From NCBI GenBank assembly GCA_001801495.1, contig MGXW01000028.1, positions 1-16,382 on the forward strand: DNA of 16,382 bases, read 5' to 3'. This DNA is from Gammaproteobacteria bacterium RIFCSPHIGHO2_12_FULL_37_34 (GTDB taxonomy: Bacteria; Pseudomonadota; Gammaproteobacteria; DSM-16500). This document shows positions 1-6,852 of the stretch, piece by piece. The notes beneath the pieces were generated by a model, which was given only the letters and a program-made list of their open reading frames with translations, was not told the origin of the DNA and did no database searches. How positions within the stretch are numbered: position 1 is the stretch's first letter; every line of letters begins with the position of its first letter. Made by a program: the position numbers and the translations under genes.

Positions 1-1163
1 CCACCAGATGAAAATTGGGAAAGAAATTTTATTTCGTTTGTTTTATTTTGTGTAAACAAATAAGCTGCTAATGGTTTAGGGCGTGATTTTATCTCAGCTA
101 TGACTTGATTAATATGTTCATAGGTTAGTATGGGCAATAATGGACCAAAAATTTCTTCTTGCATAATAGGATCTGACCACGTGATGTTATCCAATAAAGT
201 AGGGGAAATATATAATTTTTCTTGATCGATTTTTCCACCATATAAGATATTTCCGCATTGTGATAGTGCAGTTAAGCGTTGAAAATGGTGTTTGTTAATT
301 ACCCGGCTATAGCTATTACTCGTTTCTGGATGTGGGCTATAAAATTGTTCAATTGTTGCAATTATTTTTTTAAGCAGAGCTTGTTTACAATTAATATGGA
401 TATATAAATAATCAGGCGCAATGCACGTTTGGCCCGCATTTAAAAACTTAGCCCATACTATTCGTCTAGCAGCAAAATTGAGATTTGATGTTTCATCTAC
501 AATACAAGGGTTTTTTCCACCCAATTCTAAGGTAACCGGCGTGAGCTGTTTTGCGGCTGCTTCCATAACGAGTTTACCAATTTTTGTGCTACCGGTAAAA
601 AAAATGTAATCAAATTTTTCTGATAAAATGGCTGGCATTTGATTAGGAGCAGCAGATAATGCACAAATATATTCCGATGGAAAATATTTTTGGATGAGAT
701 TTAAAATGAGCTCATGAGTATGCACAGCAATTTCTGAAGGTTTCACCACTACACAATTGCCAGCACTGATTGCCCCAATTAATGGAGAGATCGTTAACAT
801 AAAGGGGTAATTCCATGGAGCGATAATTAACACAATACCATAAGGTTCGGAACGAATGACGGAACGCCCTGGCCATAAAAAGAGAGGTGTGAAAACTTTT
901 TTTGGTCGGGCCCATTTTTTTAAATGTTTTATTACATATTCAATTTCTTTTTTGATTAATAACAGTTCAGTGAGCATGCTTTCATTTGGCGCCTTATTTA
1001 AATCGAGTTTTAATGCAGTTATTATTTCAGCTTCATGGGTTTGTAATATCGATTTTAATAATTCCAACTGTTGGATGCGAAATGTAATGGGTAAGGTGAT
1101 GCCTGTTTCAAAAAAGTAACGTTGTTGGTGAATCATCATACTGACATCTTGTATCGGTACCAT
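1..1163 (-). CDS. Aldehyde dehydrogenase family protein, class-3-like (3' end outside the window)
   Basis: NAD(P)-dependent oxidation of an aldehyde to its acid is the expected reaction; the substrate cannot be read from sequence. The frame is open for 387 codons from ATG at 1163 to the window edge. It contains the cofactor-site motif FTGSTKIGK near residue 192, the general-base glutamate in LELGGKNP (Glu213) and the catalytic cysteine in NAGQTC (Cys247). The final visible residues, SSG, match the conserved SSGG that follows in this family, so probably 60-100 residues are missing. The short N-terminus without the extra NAD-binding segment of the long ALDH classes argues for the class 3/fatty-aldehyde group. 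The chosen ATG is preceded by a GAG about 10 nt upstream; an ATG 4 nt upstream is out of frame. The gene is divergent from the toxin-antitoxin pair. Identification is firm; the substrate is unknown. Confidence 0.93.
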   Translation of the reverse strand, partial: MVPIQDVSMMIHQQRYFFETGITLPITFRIQQLELLKSILQTHEAEIITALKLDLNKAPNESMLTELLLIKKEIEYVIKHLKKWARPKKVFTPLFLWPGRSVIRSEPYGIVLIIAPWNYPFMLTISPLIGAISAGNCVVVKPSEIAVHTHELILNLIQKYFPSEYICALSAAPNQMPAILSEKFDYIFFTGSTKIGKLVMEAAAKQLTPVTLELGGKNPCIVDETSNLNFAARRIVWAKFLNAGQTCIAPDYLYIHINCKQALLKKIIATIEQFYSPHPETSNSYSRVINKHHFQRLTALSQCGNILYGGKIDQEKLYISPTLLDNITWSDPIMQEEIFGPLLPILTYEHINQVIAEIKSRPKPLAAYLFTQNKTNEIKFLSQFSSG

Positions 1164-1184
1164 TCATTTCTCTACTTACTATAG

Positions 1185-1213
1185 TTGATATATTTTTTTA
1201 TATATAATAATAT
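1185..1213 (+). promoter_or_regulatory. Sigma-70-type promoter of the PemK-type TA operon
   Basis: TTGATA at 1185-1190 and TAATAT at 1208-1213 are separated by 17 bp, close to the sigma-70 consensus. Transcription would begin about 1220, some 17 nt before the antitoxin ATG. The surrounding TATATA runs could bind the antitoxin for autoregulation, but they are too low in complexity to define an operator. Confidence 0.6.
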
Positions 1214-1236
1214 ATATACATTACAGGAGAAAAACA

Positions 1237-1473
1237 ATGGGTATATTGTTAATGTTGCATGAGAAAGACAATCACAGAATAGATCATTTGAAAAAAGACT
1301 TGGGTATTCATAAAAAAATAGATGTGATTAGAGCAGCGCTTCTATTACTTGAAAAAGAGGCAGAACGGCTAAAAAGAATTAAACGTTGGAAGCACGCCAC
1401 CAAATTGGTTACGAAGAGTAGTTATGAAGTGAATAGGGAATTTCAAAGATATTCAAGGATAAAATCCAAGTGA
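1237..1473 (+). CDS. Putative antitoxin of a PemK/MazF-type toxin-antitoxin pair
   Basis: This is a 78-residue, highly charged protein directly upstream of a PemK/MazF-type toxin, which is the standard antitoxin position. The N-terminal 45 residues read as a short beta strand (GILLMLHEKD) followed by two helices (IDHLKKDLG and IDVIRAALLLLEKEAERL). This fits a ribbon-helix-helix DNA-binding dimer, though the match is by pattern only. The basic C-terminal half (residues 46-78) would be the flexible toxin-wrapping segment. The ATG has a good ribosome-binding site (AGGAG, 7 nt upstream). The stop codon overlaps the toxin start (GTGA), so the two are translationally coupled. The protein is expected to neutralise the toxin and repress the promoter at 1185-1213. 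The assignment rests mainly on context. Confidence 0.75.
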   Translation: MGILLMLHEKDNHRIDHLKKDLGIHKKIDVIRAALLLLEKEAERLKRIKRWKHATKLVTKSSYEVNREFQRYSRIKSK

Positions 1474-1820
1474 TACTTCCCAAACGTTGGTATATTTATA
1501 CGATCGATTTAGAACCTGGTGTAGGTACGAAGCCAGGTAAGCAACGTCCTTGTTTAGCCATTCAAGCCAAAGAATTCTCAGAAAACGGTTTGAAGAGTAC
1601 AGTGGTATTACCTCTAACTTCACAAGTTATTGTTGGTGATGCTTTTCCATTGCGTGTTCATATTCCTCAAGGTGTAGCAGGATTAAAACGTGCAAGCGAT
1701 GTTTTAATCGATCAAATCTTAGCGTGGGATAATGTTTTGTTTCGTCAAGAATTAGGTTTGTTACCAGATACATTTATTGAAACAGTGAAAACAGCATTAA
1801 GAGATTTTCTAGATATATAA
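1470..1820 (+). CDS. PemK/MazF-family endoribonuclease toxin
   Basis: This 116-residue protein belongs to the type II toxins that cleave single-stranded RNA and stop translation. Family marks are the opening strand RWYIYTIDLEPGVGTKPGKQRPC with the conserved G-x-x-R-P turn (Arg26-Pro27), the VLPLTSQ strand with the conserved Thr-Ser (50-51), and the segment ASDVLIDQI near residue 78 that corresponds to the S-x-x-x-x-DQI region of the family. Length is normal for MazF/PemK proteins (about 105-120). Translation starts at GTG, inside the antitoxin stop codon, with no separate ribosome-binding site, so it should be made only in the wake of the antitoxin. The stop lies 3 bp from the convergent stop of the ETF-ubiquinone oxidoreductase gene. 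The key residues appear intact, so the toxin is probably functional. Confidence 0.9.
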   Translation: MILPKRWYIYTIDLEPGVGTKPGKQRPCLAIQAKEFSENGLKSTVVLPLTSQVIVGDAFPLRVHIPQGVAGLKRASDVLIDQILAWDNVLFRQELGLLPDTFIETVKTALRDFLDI

Positions 1821-1823
1821 TCT

Positions 1824-3452
1824 TCACATCATTCCATACTGTGGGCCGCTGCCACCTTCTGATGGTGTCCACACAATATTTTGTGTGGGATCTTTGATAT
1901 CACACGCTTTGCAATGAATACAATTTCCACCATTGATTTGTAAGCGCGGTTCATTCTTTTCATTGTAAAGAATTTCATAAACATGTGCTGGACAGTAGCG
2001 CTGCTCTGGAGAGTCATATTCGTTTAAGTTAATAGTGATTGGCACGCCATGACGATCTTTTAATTTCAAATGATAAGGTTGATTTTCTTCATATTGTATG
2101 TTGCTTAAGTAAACAGAATTCAAGCGATCAAATGTTATTTTATTATCATGTTTTGGGTAAATAATTTTTCGACATTGATTAGCTTTTTTTAGTGTTTCAT
2201 GATCAGGAAGGCGACGATGTAGTGTCCATGGTGCATTGCCACGAAAAATATAAGTATCGATGGCTGAATAAACTAAACCAGGCCATAGTCCAAAACACAT
2301 AGCGGGTCGAATATTGCGTGCACGATATAATTCTTGCCATAGCCAGCTTGCTTGTAAATTGGTTGCATAGTCTTTGCATTCTGTTTGATTAGATTGTAAG
2401 AATGGAAATAAACTTTCTGCTGCAATCATGCCGGATTTCATTGCATTGTGAATACCCTTTATTTTAGGAACATTTAAAAAACCAGCAGCATCACCTACAA
2501 TTAATCCACCTGGAAAAGTAAGTTCTGGAATAGATTGTAAGCCACCTTCAATGAGTGTGCGTGCGCCATAAGCAATTCGGTGGCTTTTTTCTAGCAGAGG
2601 ATAAATGAGAGGATGAATTTTAAAACGCTGAAATTCTTCGTAAGGATTTAAGTAAGGATTTTGATAATCTAAACCAACAACAAACCCAATCGACAATAAA
2701 TTTTTTCCAACATGATAAACAAACGAACCACCGTAAGTATGATGATCGAGTGGCCAGCCAATGGAATGCATCACTGACCCCACGCGATGTAATGATTCTG
2801 GAATTTCCCATAATTCTTTTATACCGAGAGCATAGGTTTGTGGATCAGCATGTTTGCATAACTGATAATGCTCAAAGAGATTTTGTGTTAAGGAACCACG
2901 ACAACCTTCAGCAAATACAGTTTGTTTTGCACGTAATGCAATGCCAGCTTGGTAAGTTTCTTTTGGTTTACCCCATTTGTCGACCCCTTTATCACCAGTT
3001 ATGACGCCGCTTACTCGATTGTTATCGTAGATAATTTCACTTGCTGCGAAGCCTGGAAAGATATTGACGCCTAAACATTCGGCTTCAGTTGCTAACCAGC
3101 GACAGAATTGCCCTAAACTGATGATGTAATTACCATGATTATGCATTTGACGTGGAGTAGGTAAACGCCATGATTTATTTTTAGTGAGAAACAAAAAGCG
3201 ATCTTCGGTAACAGGCGTATGGATGGGGGCTTCTTTCATTTGCCAGTCTGGAATCAGTTCATGGAGTGCGCGAGGTTCTAATACGGCGCCAGATAAAATA
3301 TGTGAGCCAATTTCAGCTCCTTTATCGATAATACAAATAGTTAATGCTTGGTGGTGTTGTTGACTTAACTGCGCTAATCGTATTCCTGTACTTAAACCAG
3401 CAGGTCCTGCACCAATAATGACTACATCAAAATCCATGGATTCGCGCGACAT
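1824..3452 (-). CDS. Electron transfer flavoprotein-ubiquinone oxidoreductase (ETF-QO)
   Basis: This monotopic inner-membrane flavoprotein passes electrons from reduced ETF, loaded by acyl-CoA dehydrogenases, to ubiquinone. The 542 residues match the usual length of about 540-560. The FAD dinucleotide-binding GAGPAG lies at residues 14-19. The second FAD contact, GGLIVGDAAGFLNVPKIKG, lies in the middle. The C-terminal 4Fe-4S domain keeps all four ligands: Cys487 (CPAHVYE) and the C-x2-C-x2-C set Cys511, Cys514 and Cys517. The gene is 10 bp downstream of the thiolase, consistent with co-transcription. ATG 3452 has only a weak GAGA 8 nt upstream; Met6 is an alternative start. The ETF subunits and acyl-CoA dehydrogenases are not in this window. 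Assignment is firm. Confidence 0.96.
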   Translation of the reverse strand: MSRESMDFDVVIIGAGPAGLSTGIRLAQLSQQHHQALTICIIDKGAEIGSHILSGAVLEPRALHELIPDWQMKEAPIHTPVTEDRFLFLTKNKSWRLPTPRQMHNHGNYIISLGQFCRWLATEAECLGVNIFPGFAASEIIYDNNRVSGVITGDKGVDKWGKPKETYQAGIALRAKQTVFAEGCRGSLTQNLFEHYQLCKHADPQTYALGIKELWEIPESLHRVGSVMHSIGWPLDHHTYGGSFVYHVGKNLLSIGFVVGLDYQNPYLNPYEEFQRFKIHPLIYPLLEKSHRIAYGARTLIEGGLQSIPELTFPGGLIVGDAAGFLNVPKIKGIHNAMKSGMIAAESLFPFLQSNQTECKDYATNLQASWLWQELYRARNIRPAMCFGLWPGLVYSAIDTYIFRGNAPWTLHRRLPDHETLKKANQCRKIIYPKHDNKITFDRLNSVYLSNIQYEENQPYHLKLKDRHGVPITINLNEYDSPEQRYCPAHVYEILYNEKNEPRLQINGGNCIHCKACDIKDPTQNIVWTPSEGGSGPQYGMM

Positions 3453-3462
3453 ATTTTTATTC

Positions 3463-4647
3463 TCAATACATTTCTACTGCTATCGCAGTTGCTTCGCCAC
3501 CACCAATACACACGCAAGCCACACCACGTTTTAAAGCATGTTGTTGTAATGCAGCAAGCAAGGTTACTACAATGCGCGCACCGCTTGCACCAATAGGATG
3601 GCCCAAAGCACAGGCTCCGCCGTGAATATTTAATTTTTCACGCGGAATTTTTAAATCATGCATCGCTGCAAGTGCAACCACAGCGAAAGCTTCATTGATT
3701 TCAAATAAATCGATACTATCCATGGTCCATTTTAATTTTTCCAAGAGTTGTCGCACAGTTGGGATAGGTGCTGTTGGAAAATCAGCAGGTAATTGCGCAG
3801 TGCCATGTTGGCCAACGATGCGCGCAAGAGGTTGAATACCACGTTTTTCTGCATCTGATAAACGCATGAGGACAAGAGCTGCAGCACCATCTGCAATAGA
3901 ACTTGAATTTCCAGCTGTTAGGCTACCATCTTTCACAAAAATAGCTGGAAGTTGTGGAATTCTTTCAGGGTTTACGCTAAAAGGGTGTTCATCTTTTTCA
4001 ATGGTTTTTTCACCTTCTTTCGTTTGTAAAATAATAGGAGCTATTTCAGTTGTAAATAGTTTTTCTCGAGTAGCATGTTGCGCGCGCTCAAATGAACTGA
4101 TTGCATAGTCGTCTTGTTGTTTACGGCTAAATCCTAATTGTTTGGCGCATTGTTCGGCAAAATAACCCATGGGTTTTCCTTTATCATAGGCATCTTCTAA
4201 ACCATCTATCATCATATGATCGTATAGTTCACCATGACCTAGTCGGTAGCCTTGTCTTGCTTTCAATAACAAATAGGGAGCATTGGTCATGCTTTCCATC
4301 CCACCAGCAACCATGATGTCGATTGCGCCAGCTAGCAATGTATCATGAGCCAACATAATAGATTTCATACCAGAGCCACATACTTTATTAATAGTGGTAC
4401 AGGGCGTAGTGTTTGGTACACCAGCGTAAATAGAAGCTTGCCTTGCCGGGGCCTGGCCAAGGCCAGCTGGTAGAATGCAACCCATCATTACTTCGTGAAT
4501 ATCATTTGGTTTTAAATGCGCGCGCGAGATGGCAGTTTTAATCACATGCGCACCCAGTTGTGGGGCAGTAAAACTTTTGAGCTCCCCTAAAAGATTGCCA
4601 ACAGGGGTTCTAGCGATACTTGCAATCACGATCGGATCCATTTGCAT
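3463..4647 (-). CDS. Acetyl-CoA C-acetyltransferase (thiolase)
   Basis: This enzyme condenses two acetyl-CoA to acetoacetyl-CoA, or cleaves the reverse way in fatty-acid degradation. The 394 residues have normal length for the tetrameric biosynthetic-type thiolases (PhaA/AtoB group). The full catalytic set is present: nucleophile Cys90 in NKVCGSGMKS, the NEAFA motif, His350 in GGACALGHPIGASGAR, and Cys380 in VCIGGGEA near the C-terminus. The start is ATG 4647, preceded by AGGAA 6 nt upstream, which favours it over Met3. It sits between the 63-residue protein gene (45 bp upstream) and ETF-QO (10 bp downstream), so the three probably form one operon linking acetyl-CoA chemistry to beta-oxidation electron flow. 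Whether it works mainly in the synthetic or degradative direction cannot be decided here. Confidence 0.95.
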   Translation of the reverse strand: MQMDPIVIASIARTPVGNLLGELKSFTAPQLGAHVIKTAISRAHLKPNDIHEVMMGCILPAGLGQAPARQASIYAGVPNTTPCTTINKVCGSGMKSIMLAHDTLLAGAIDIMVAGGMESMTNAPYLLLKARQGYRLGHGELYDHMMIDGLEDAYDKGKPMGYFAEQCAKQLGFSRKQQDDYAISSFERAQHATREKLFTTEIAPIILQTKEGEKTIEKDEHPFSVNPERIPQLPAIFVKDGSLTAGNSSSIADGAAALVLMRLSDAEKRGIQPLARIVGQHGTAQLPADFPTAPIPTVRQLLEKLKWTMDSIDLFEINEAFAVVALAAMHDLKIPREKLNIHGGACALGHPIGASGARIVVTLLAALQQHALKRGVACVCIGGGEATAIAVEMY

Positions 4648-4692
4648 AATTATTCCTATTTAGCGTGAGTATTGTTTATAGCTGCGAGCAAG

Positions 4693-4884
4693 CTATTTAT
4701 TAATCCTATCATCCAATTTTTCATTCTTGGATTTTAATTTAAACATTGCTTTAATCTTAGTTAGATCCTCAGAGCTTACGTTAAAACCAGCATTTTTCAA
4801 TGCTTGTTCAGGATTTTTTTTAAATTCTTCACGGAAAATAAGATTATTTTGCCATGCTTGATAAATTTCTTGTAGGGTGGTCAT
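4693..4884 (-). CDS. Small unknown protein, similar in pattern to Nif11/NHLP-type leaders
   Basis: This 63-residue helical protein is not recognised by name. The central part (residues 18-48) has the layout F-R-E-E-F then NPEQALKNAGF then SSEDLTKIKAMF. This resembles the compact helical fold of Nif11- and NHLP-type RiPP leader peptides and of LigA-like small subunits: a hydrophobic Phe pair, a D/N-P-x-x-A-L turn, GF, then an S-x-E-[ED]-L helix. No Cys, Ser/Thr-rich core or Gly-Gly cleavage site follows, and no maturase is visible, so a peptide natural product is unlikely from this window alone. The tail (residues 49-63) is lysine-rich and polar. It lies 45 bp upstream of the thiolase gene in the same direction, behind the proposed promoter at 4928-4956. 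Real coding is likely because of the compact, protein-like composition and its place in the operon. Confidence 0.65.
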   Translation of the reverse strand: MTTLQEIYQAWQNNLIFREEFKKNPEQALKNAGFNVSSEDLTKIKAMFKLKSKNEKLDDRINK

Positions 4885-4927
4885 CTTGCCATTTCTCGAT
4901 GATGCAAAAAGTTTATTACTAAGTTTT

Positions 4928-4956
4928 ATCTTAACTCGGATGATGCATAGGGTAAA
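4928..4956 (-). promoter_or_regulatory. Possible promoter of the 63-aa/thiolase/ETF-QO operon
   Basis: Read on the minus strand, TTTACC (4956-4951) and TAAGAT (4933-4928) are 17 bp apart, a plausible sigma-70 pair 44 bp from the ATG at 4884. The -35 element ends 9 bp from the PmrA-like box on the other side, so a protein bound there could affect both directions. Matches are imperfect. Confidence 0.35.
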
Positions 4957-4965
4957 TTCATTTTT

Positions 4966-4982
4966 CTTAAGATTTCCTTAAT
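4966..4982 (+). promoter_or_regulatory. PmrA-type box upstream of the 542-residue effector candidate
   Basis: CTTAAG at 4966-4971, 5 bp (ATTTC), then CTTAAT at 4977-4982, is a perfect fit to the tandem YTTAAK-N5-YTTAAK site of the response regulator PmrA. In Legionella and Coxiella, tandem cTTAA-type PmrA sites activate icm/dot and effector genes. An AT-rich -10-like sequence (TAAATA, 5002-5007) follows 19 bp downstream without a good -35, as expected of an activated promoter. The ATG is 51 bp from the box. In DNA this AT-rich a chance match is possible. Confidence 0.55.
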
Positions 4983-5033
4983 TTTTCACACCTACACTGG
5001 ATAAATATTGGACGATAAAACAGGAGGGCAGGT

Positions 5034-6662
5034 ATGGATTACCAAATGCCAACATTAGAATCATTAGCAGTGCTTGCTTGTCGAGAATTACGAGTATGCT
5101 ATAAAAGAAAAAATATTCAACGGCTATCTTTTATTAGCTTTTATGAAAATTTGGCGAAGAAATTACTTAAAGGCAGAGCAATTGCAAAAATACCACAAAA
5201 AGAATGTGAAGATATCCGTAAATTGTTAGGCGCTGCACTTTTATTTGAATACGCATGGATATGGATAAAAGAATATCATGGAAGATCACCAGAACCAGCA
5301 GATCATCTTACCAATAGAATGGCTCAATTCACCTATCATTTTTTTAGTCACGATTCAGAGGATTTAGGTAGTCAATTTTACCTCATACTCAAGGAAAAAT
5401 TAGGTGATACACCGGATCATCCTATTACTTACCGTACTTGTCTAACTGCCGTTAATTATTTATATAACTACATTTGTAACAATCGTTATCAGGGTGATTT
5501 CCTACTTGAAAAAGATCGCAGAATTTCAATATGGCAGAAAAAAGGGGTATTGCTTGATCATATTCTCATTCTTCTAAAAAAAATTAAAAAAATGGAATGG
5601 GATAGAATGATACCAGAATTTGCTGGTTCACCAACTAAAGCAGCCTTACCCAATAATATTTTGGAAAGTAGCAACCGCTATCGAGAGATTGTGGGGTCGC
5701 GATCATACATACGGCAATGGTTAACTAAAAAAAGTCATATTGACGCTTCTCATTTTGTTGATTTCATTAATGAGACATGTATTGAATACTCTACAAATAG
5801 AGATGAGGATTTATTAAAACGTATACGTACCGGCGCGCTTTTATATACGTTACTTACGATTTATAACGAGTACTCTGTATTATCACCTTATTATGGCAGC
5901 GCTTTGTTTGTGCAATATTTGCATGCATTAAATATAAAAGGTATATGGAAAATGGATATAGAAATGCAAGCGGATGATTTGAATGCTTTGTTAGGTTATG
6001 TTAGTGAGATTCGACATCATAAAGATTATGTCAGGCTAGTTGAAGCATGGAAAGAGAAAGGTTTGGAGCTGGATAATTATCTTAAACAGGTTATTAAAAC
6101 AGTGCCAGAACAACAAGTGCAATTACAATCACCATGGTGGTATGAAACTCTTTTTAATTATTCCGTACAATATGGAGCAGGCGCCACAGCTGTTCGTTAT
6201 GGGTTGCCTGCACTTGGTCGTCTTGCTATTGGTAGTATGTCTGGGCCAGTTGGCATTATTTTCTATATTGCAGGCAGCACTATTTTTCTAACTCAATTAG
6301 GGATGATTGTGAGCAAGAATATTATTCCGCGCGCTGTGCTATATGTGTATGGCTGTGTACTTGAGAAATTGGGAAACAAAGCAACTACTATAGCAAGCCA
6401 TGTTGCTAAATCTGCTAACAAAAAATTACAATCATCATTAGGATATCAGCAATTAAGCCAAGAAGATCAAGATGAATTAGAAGATTTTATTCAAAACACC
6501 TTATTAAAATTACCATATGGCGTGTTATCTGATGATGAAAAAGAGCAAATTCGTGTTGTATTTGGATATGGAAATAAACAAGAGATGGAGCCCTTGTCAT
6601 CGGTTGATCTGGAATTAGATGAATTTGTGGAAATAAATGCCTGTCGTCCGTTTTATATCTAG
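5034..6662 (+). CDS. Unknown 542-aa protein, candidate secreted effector
   Basis: I do not recognise this family. The ATG has a strong ribosome-binding site (AGGAGGGCAGGT just upstream). Residues 1-370 are helical and rich in Tyr, Trp and charged residues, with two loosely similar halves: LLGAALLFEYAWIWIKEYHG (65-84) resembles TGALLYTLLTIYNEY (266-280) in the same helix-turn setting. Residues 384-427 form a Gly-rich hydrophobic stretch long enough for a membrane hairpin. The last 30 residues are acidic (EMEP, VDLELDEFVEIN, 517-535), resembling the glutamate-rich C-terminal signals of Dot/Icm substrates. No N-terminal signal peptide is seen. Context agrees: a PmrA-like box lies upstream, and the region is crowded with accessory genes and gene remnants. 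The effector role is inference; a membrane-inserting cell-envelope protein is the alternative. Confidence 0.85.
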   Translation: MDYQMPTLESLAVLACRELRVCYKRKNIQRLSFISFYENLAKKLLKGRAIAKIPQKECEDIRKLLGAALLFEYAWIWIKEYHGRSPEPADHLTNRMAQFTYHFFSHDSEDLGSQFYLILKEKLGDTPDHPITYRTCLTAVNYLYNYICNNRYQGDFLLEKDRRISIWQKKGVLLDHILILLKKIKKMEWDRMIPEFAGSPTKAALPNNILESSNRYREIVGSRSYIRQWLTKKSHIDASHFVDFINETCIEYSTNRDEDLLKRIRTGALLYTLLTIYNEYSVLSPYYGSALFVQYLHALNIKGIWKMDIEMQADDLNALLGYVSEIRHHKDYVRLVEAWKEKGLELDNYLKQVIKTVPEQQVQLQSPWWYETLFNYSVQYGAGATAVRYGLPALGRLAIGSMSGPVGIIFYIAGSTIFLTQLGMIVSKNIIPRAVLYVYGCVLEKLGNKATTIASHVAKSANKKLQSSLGYQQLSQEDQDELEDFIQNTLLKLPYGVLSDDEKEQIRVVFGYGNKQEMEPLSSVDLELDEFVEINACRPFYI

Positions 6663-6667
6663 TTAAC

Positions 6668-6832
6668 ATGAGTATCGTCTAAGCCAAGGTTGATAAACCA
6701 TCCCGTACAAGAAAAAATTATTTAACTAGCACAAGAAAATTGACCAATCGTTTGGTTATTCGCAGCCTTCGAAACAGCTTGCTTTTCATTTTAAATCGAT
6801 CTATCCTCTGTAGGCTTTTGAAAACATACTAA
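6668..6832 (+). pseudogene. Decayed gene fragment sharing a repeat with the next gene
   Basis: ATG at 6668 runs into TAA after four codons, then the same frame stays open for 49 codons (6683-6829) to TAA at 6830. It encodes DKPSRTRKNYLTST, nearly the same peptide as residues 39-51 of the membrane protein at 6853, in the same reading frame. The rest (KLTNRLVIRSLRNSLLFILNRS) is not like that protein. This is best read as the leftover of a related or rearranged gene. It fills most of the 190-bp gap between the two unknown genes; no terminator is visible. Confidence 0.45.
6694..6732 (+). repeat. 39-bp direct repeat, copy 1
   Basis: This segment matches 6966-7004 at 37 of 39 positions, offset 272 bp; the mismatches are C/T at 6703 and A/G within the A-run near 6715. 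It lies inside the decayed fragment and keeps the same reading frame as the intact copy. Confidence 0.9.
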
Positions 6833-6852
6833 CTAAAAAAGGAATAAAAATA

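Noticed and set aside
1199..1218. TATATA-rich run before the first antitoxin as a palindromic operator
   Set aside because: Alternating TA is always self-complementary; the run is not a perfect dyad and carries too little information.
4678..4696. ATAGCT...AGCTAT stem at the end of the 63-aa gene as a terminator
   Set aside because: Only 6 bp, AT-rich, and not followed by a T-run in the direction of transcription; the operon should continue.
4898..4947. 9-bp direct repeat GATGATGCA at 4898-4906 and 4939-4947
   Set aside because: Short, no matching position relative to either promoter, and could be chance in this sequence.
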